A stretch of 23,655 nucleotides of DNA from Trichodesmium sp. MAG_R04 (GTDB lineage: Bacteria > Cyanobacteriota > Cyanobacteriia > Cyanobacteriales > Microcoleaceae), in contig JAKQYG010000007.1 in NCBI GenBank assembly GCA_023356515.1, forward strand, positions 1 to 23,655, given 5' to 3'. The translations under genes and the position numbers were made by a program. Below are positions 23,600-23,655 of the stretch, one piece after another (within the stretch, counting starts at the first letter, position 1; every line of letters begins with the position of its first letter). The notes beneath the pieces are model-generated. The model made no database searches, was not told the origin of the DNA, and saw nothing but the letters and a program-made list of their open reading frames with translations.

Positions 23600-23655
23600 C
23601 GCGGTATCAGTCCCTTGATCTAAATAAAGGGGCTTCGCGTCTGAGTTTAAATAAA

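Overview
The window looks like chromosomal DNA of a filamentous cyanobacterium with rather AT-rich DNA and long intergenic stretches, in the manner of Trichodesmium, Okeania and other Oscillatoriales. The evidence is the ffh - rpsP - KH-protein - phoH gene order, a cyanobacterial-type acyl-ACP synthetase, a YlqD-family protein, four HIP1 octamers (GCGATCGC) in 23.7 kb, and many short dispersed repeats and MITE-like elements. The genus is a guess from composition and style; no marker gene settles it.

Region 1 (1-3903, plus strand) is a translation and RNA-binding block: the 3' end of ffh (cut by the window edge), rpsP with an unusual low-complexity tail, an overlapping KH-domain RNA-binding protein, then phoH and a ChuX/HutX-like heme-binding-type protein. 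The gaps before rpsP and phoH hold candidate structured RNA elements and a 111-bp MITE-like element that ends 18 bp before the phoH start codon.

Region 2 (3904-7818) is mostly non-coding repeat debris around one minus-strand gene. That gene encodes a polytopic membrane iron-sulfur protein (NapH/CcoG/NosR-like) fused to a C-terminal EF-hand pair.

Region 3 (7819-13831, plus strand) is metabolic. It holds acyl-ACP/acyl-CoA synthetase (aas), a YlqD-family coiled-coil protein, the E2 subunit of pyruvate dehydrogenase (pdhC), and an MDR-type quinone oxidoreductase. Two solo hairpin repeats resembling IS200/IS605 (tnpB-type) ends lie between these genes, with no transposase.

Region 4 (14007 to the right edge, minus strand) is the unusual part: three very long, tightly spaced genes. 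In transcription order they are an AT-rich 816-aa protein with a His/Cys/Asn motif resembling a small metal-dependent (HNH/His-Me finger-type) nuclease; a 1545-aa beta-rich giant with what I recognise as a DUF6603-type domain; and an 803-aa protein of no known function. No signal peptides are seen. The set looks like an accessory cassette, probably acquired horizontally, and may continue beyond the right edge. It is the best candidate here for an undescribed system. A conflict, toxin or export-related role is inference only.
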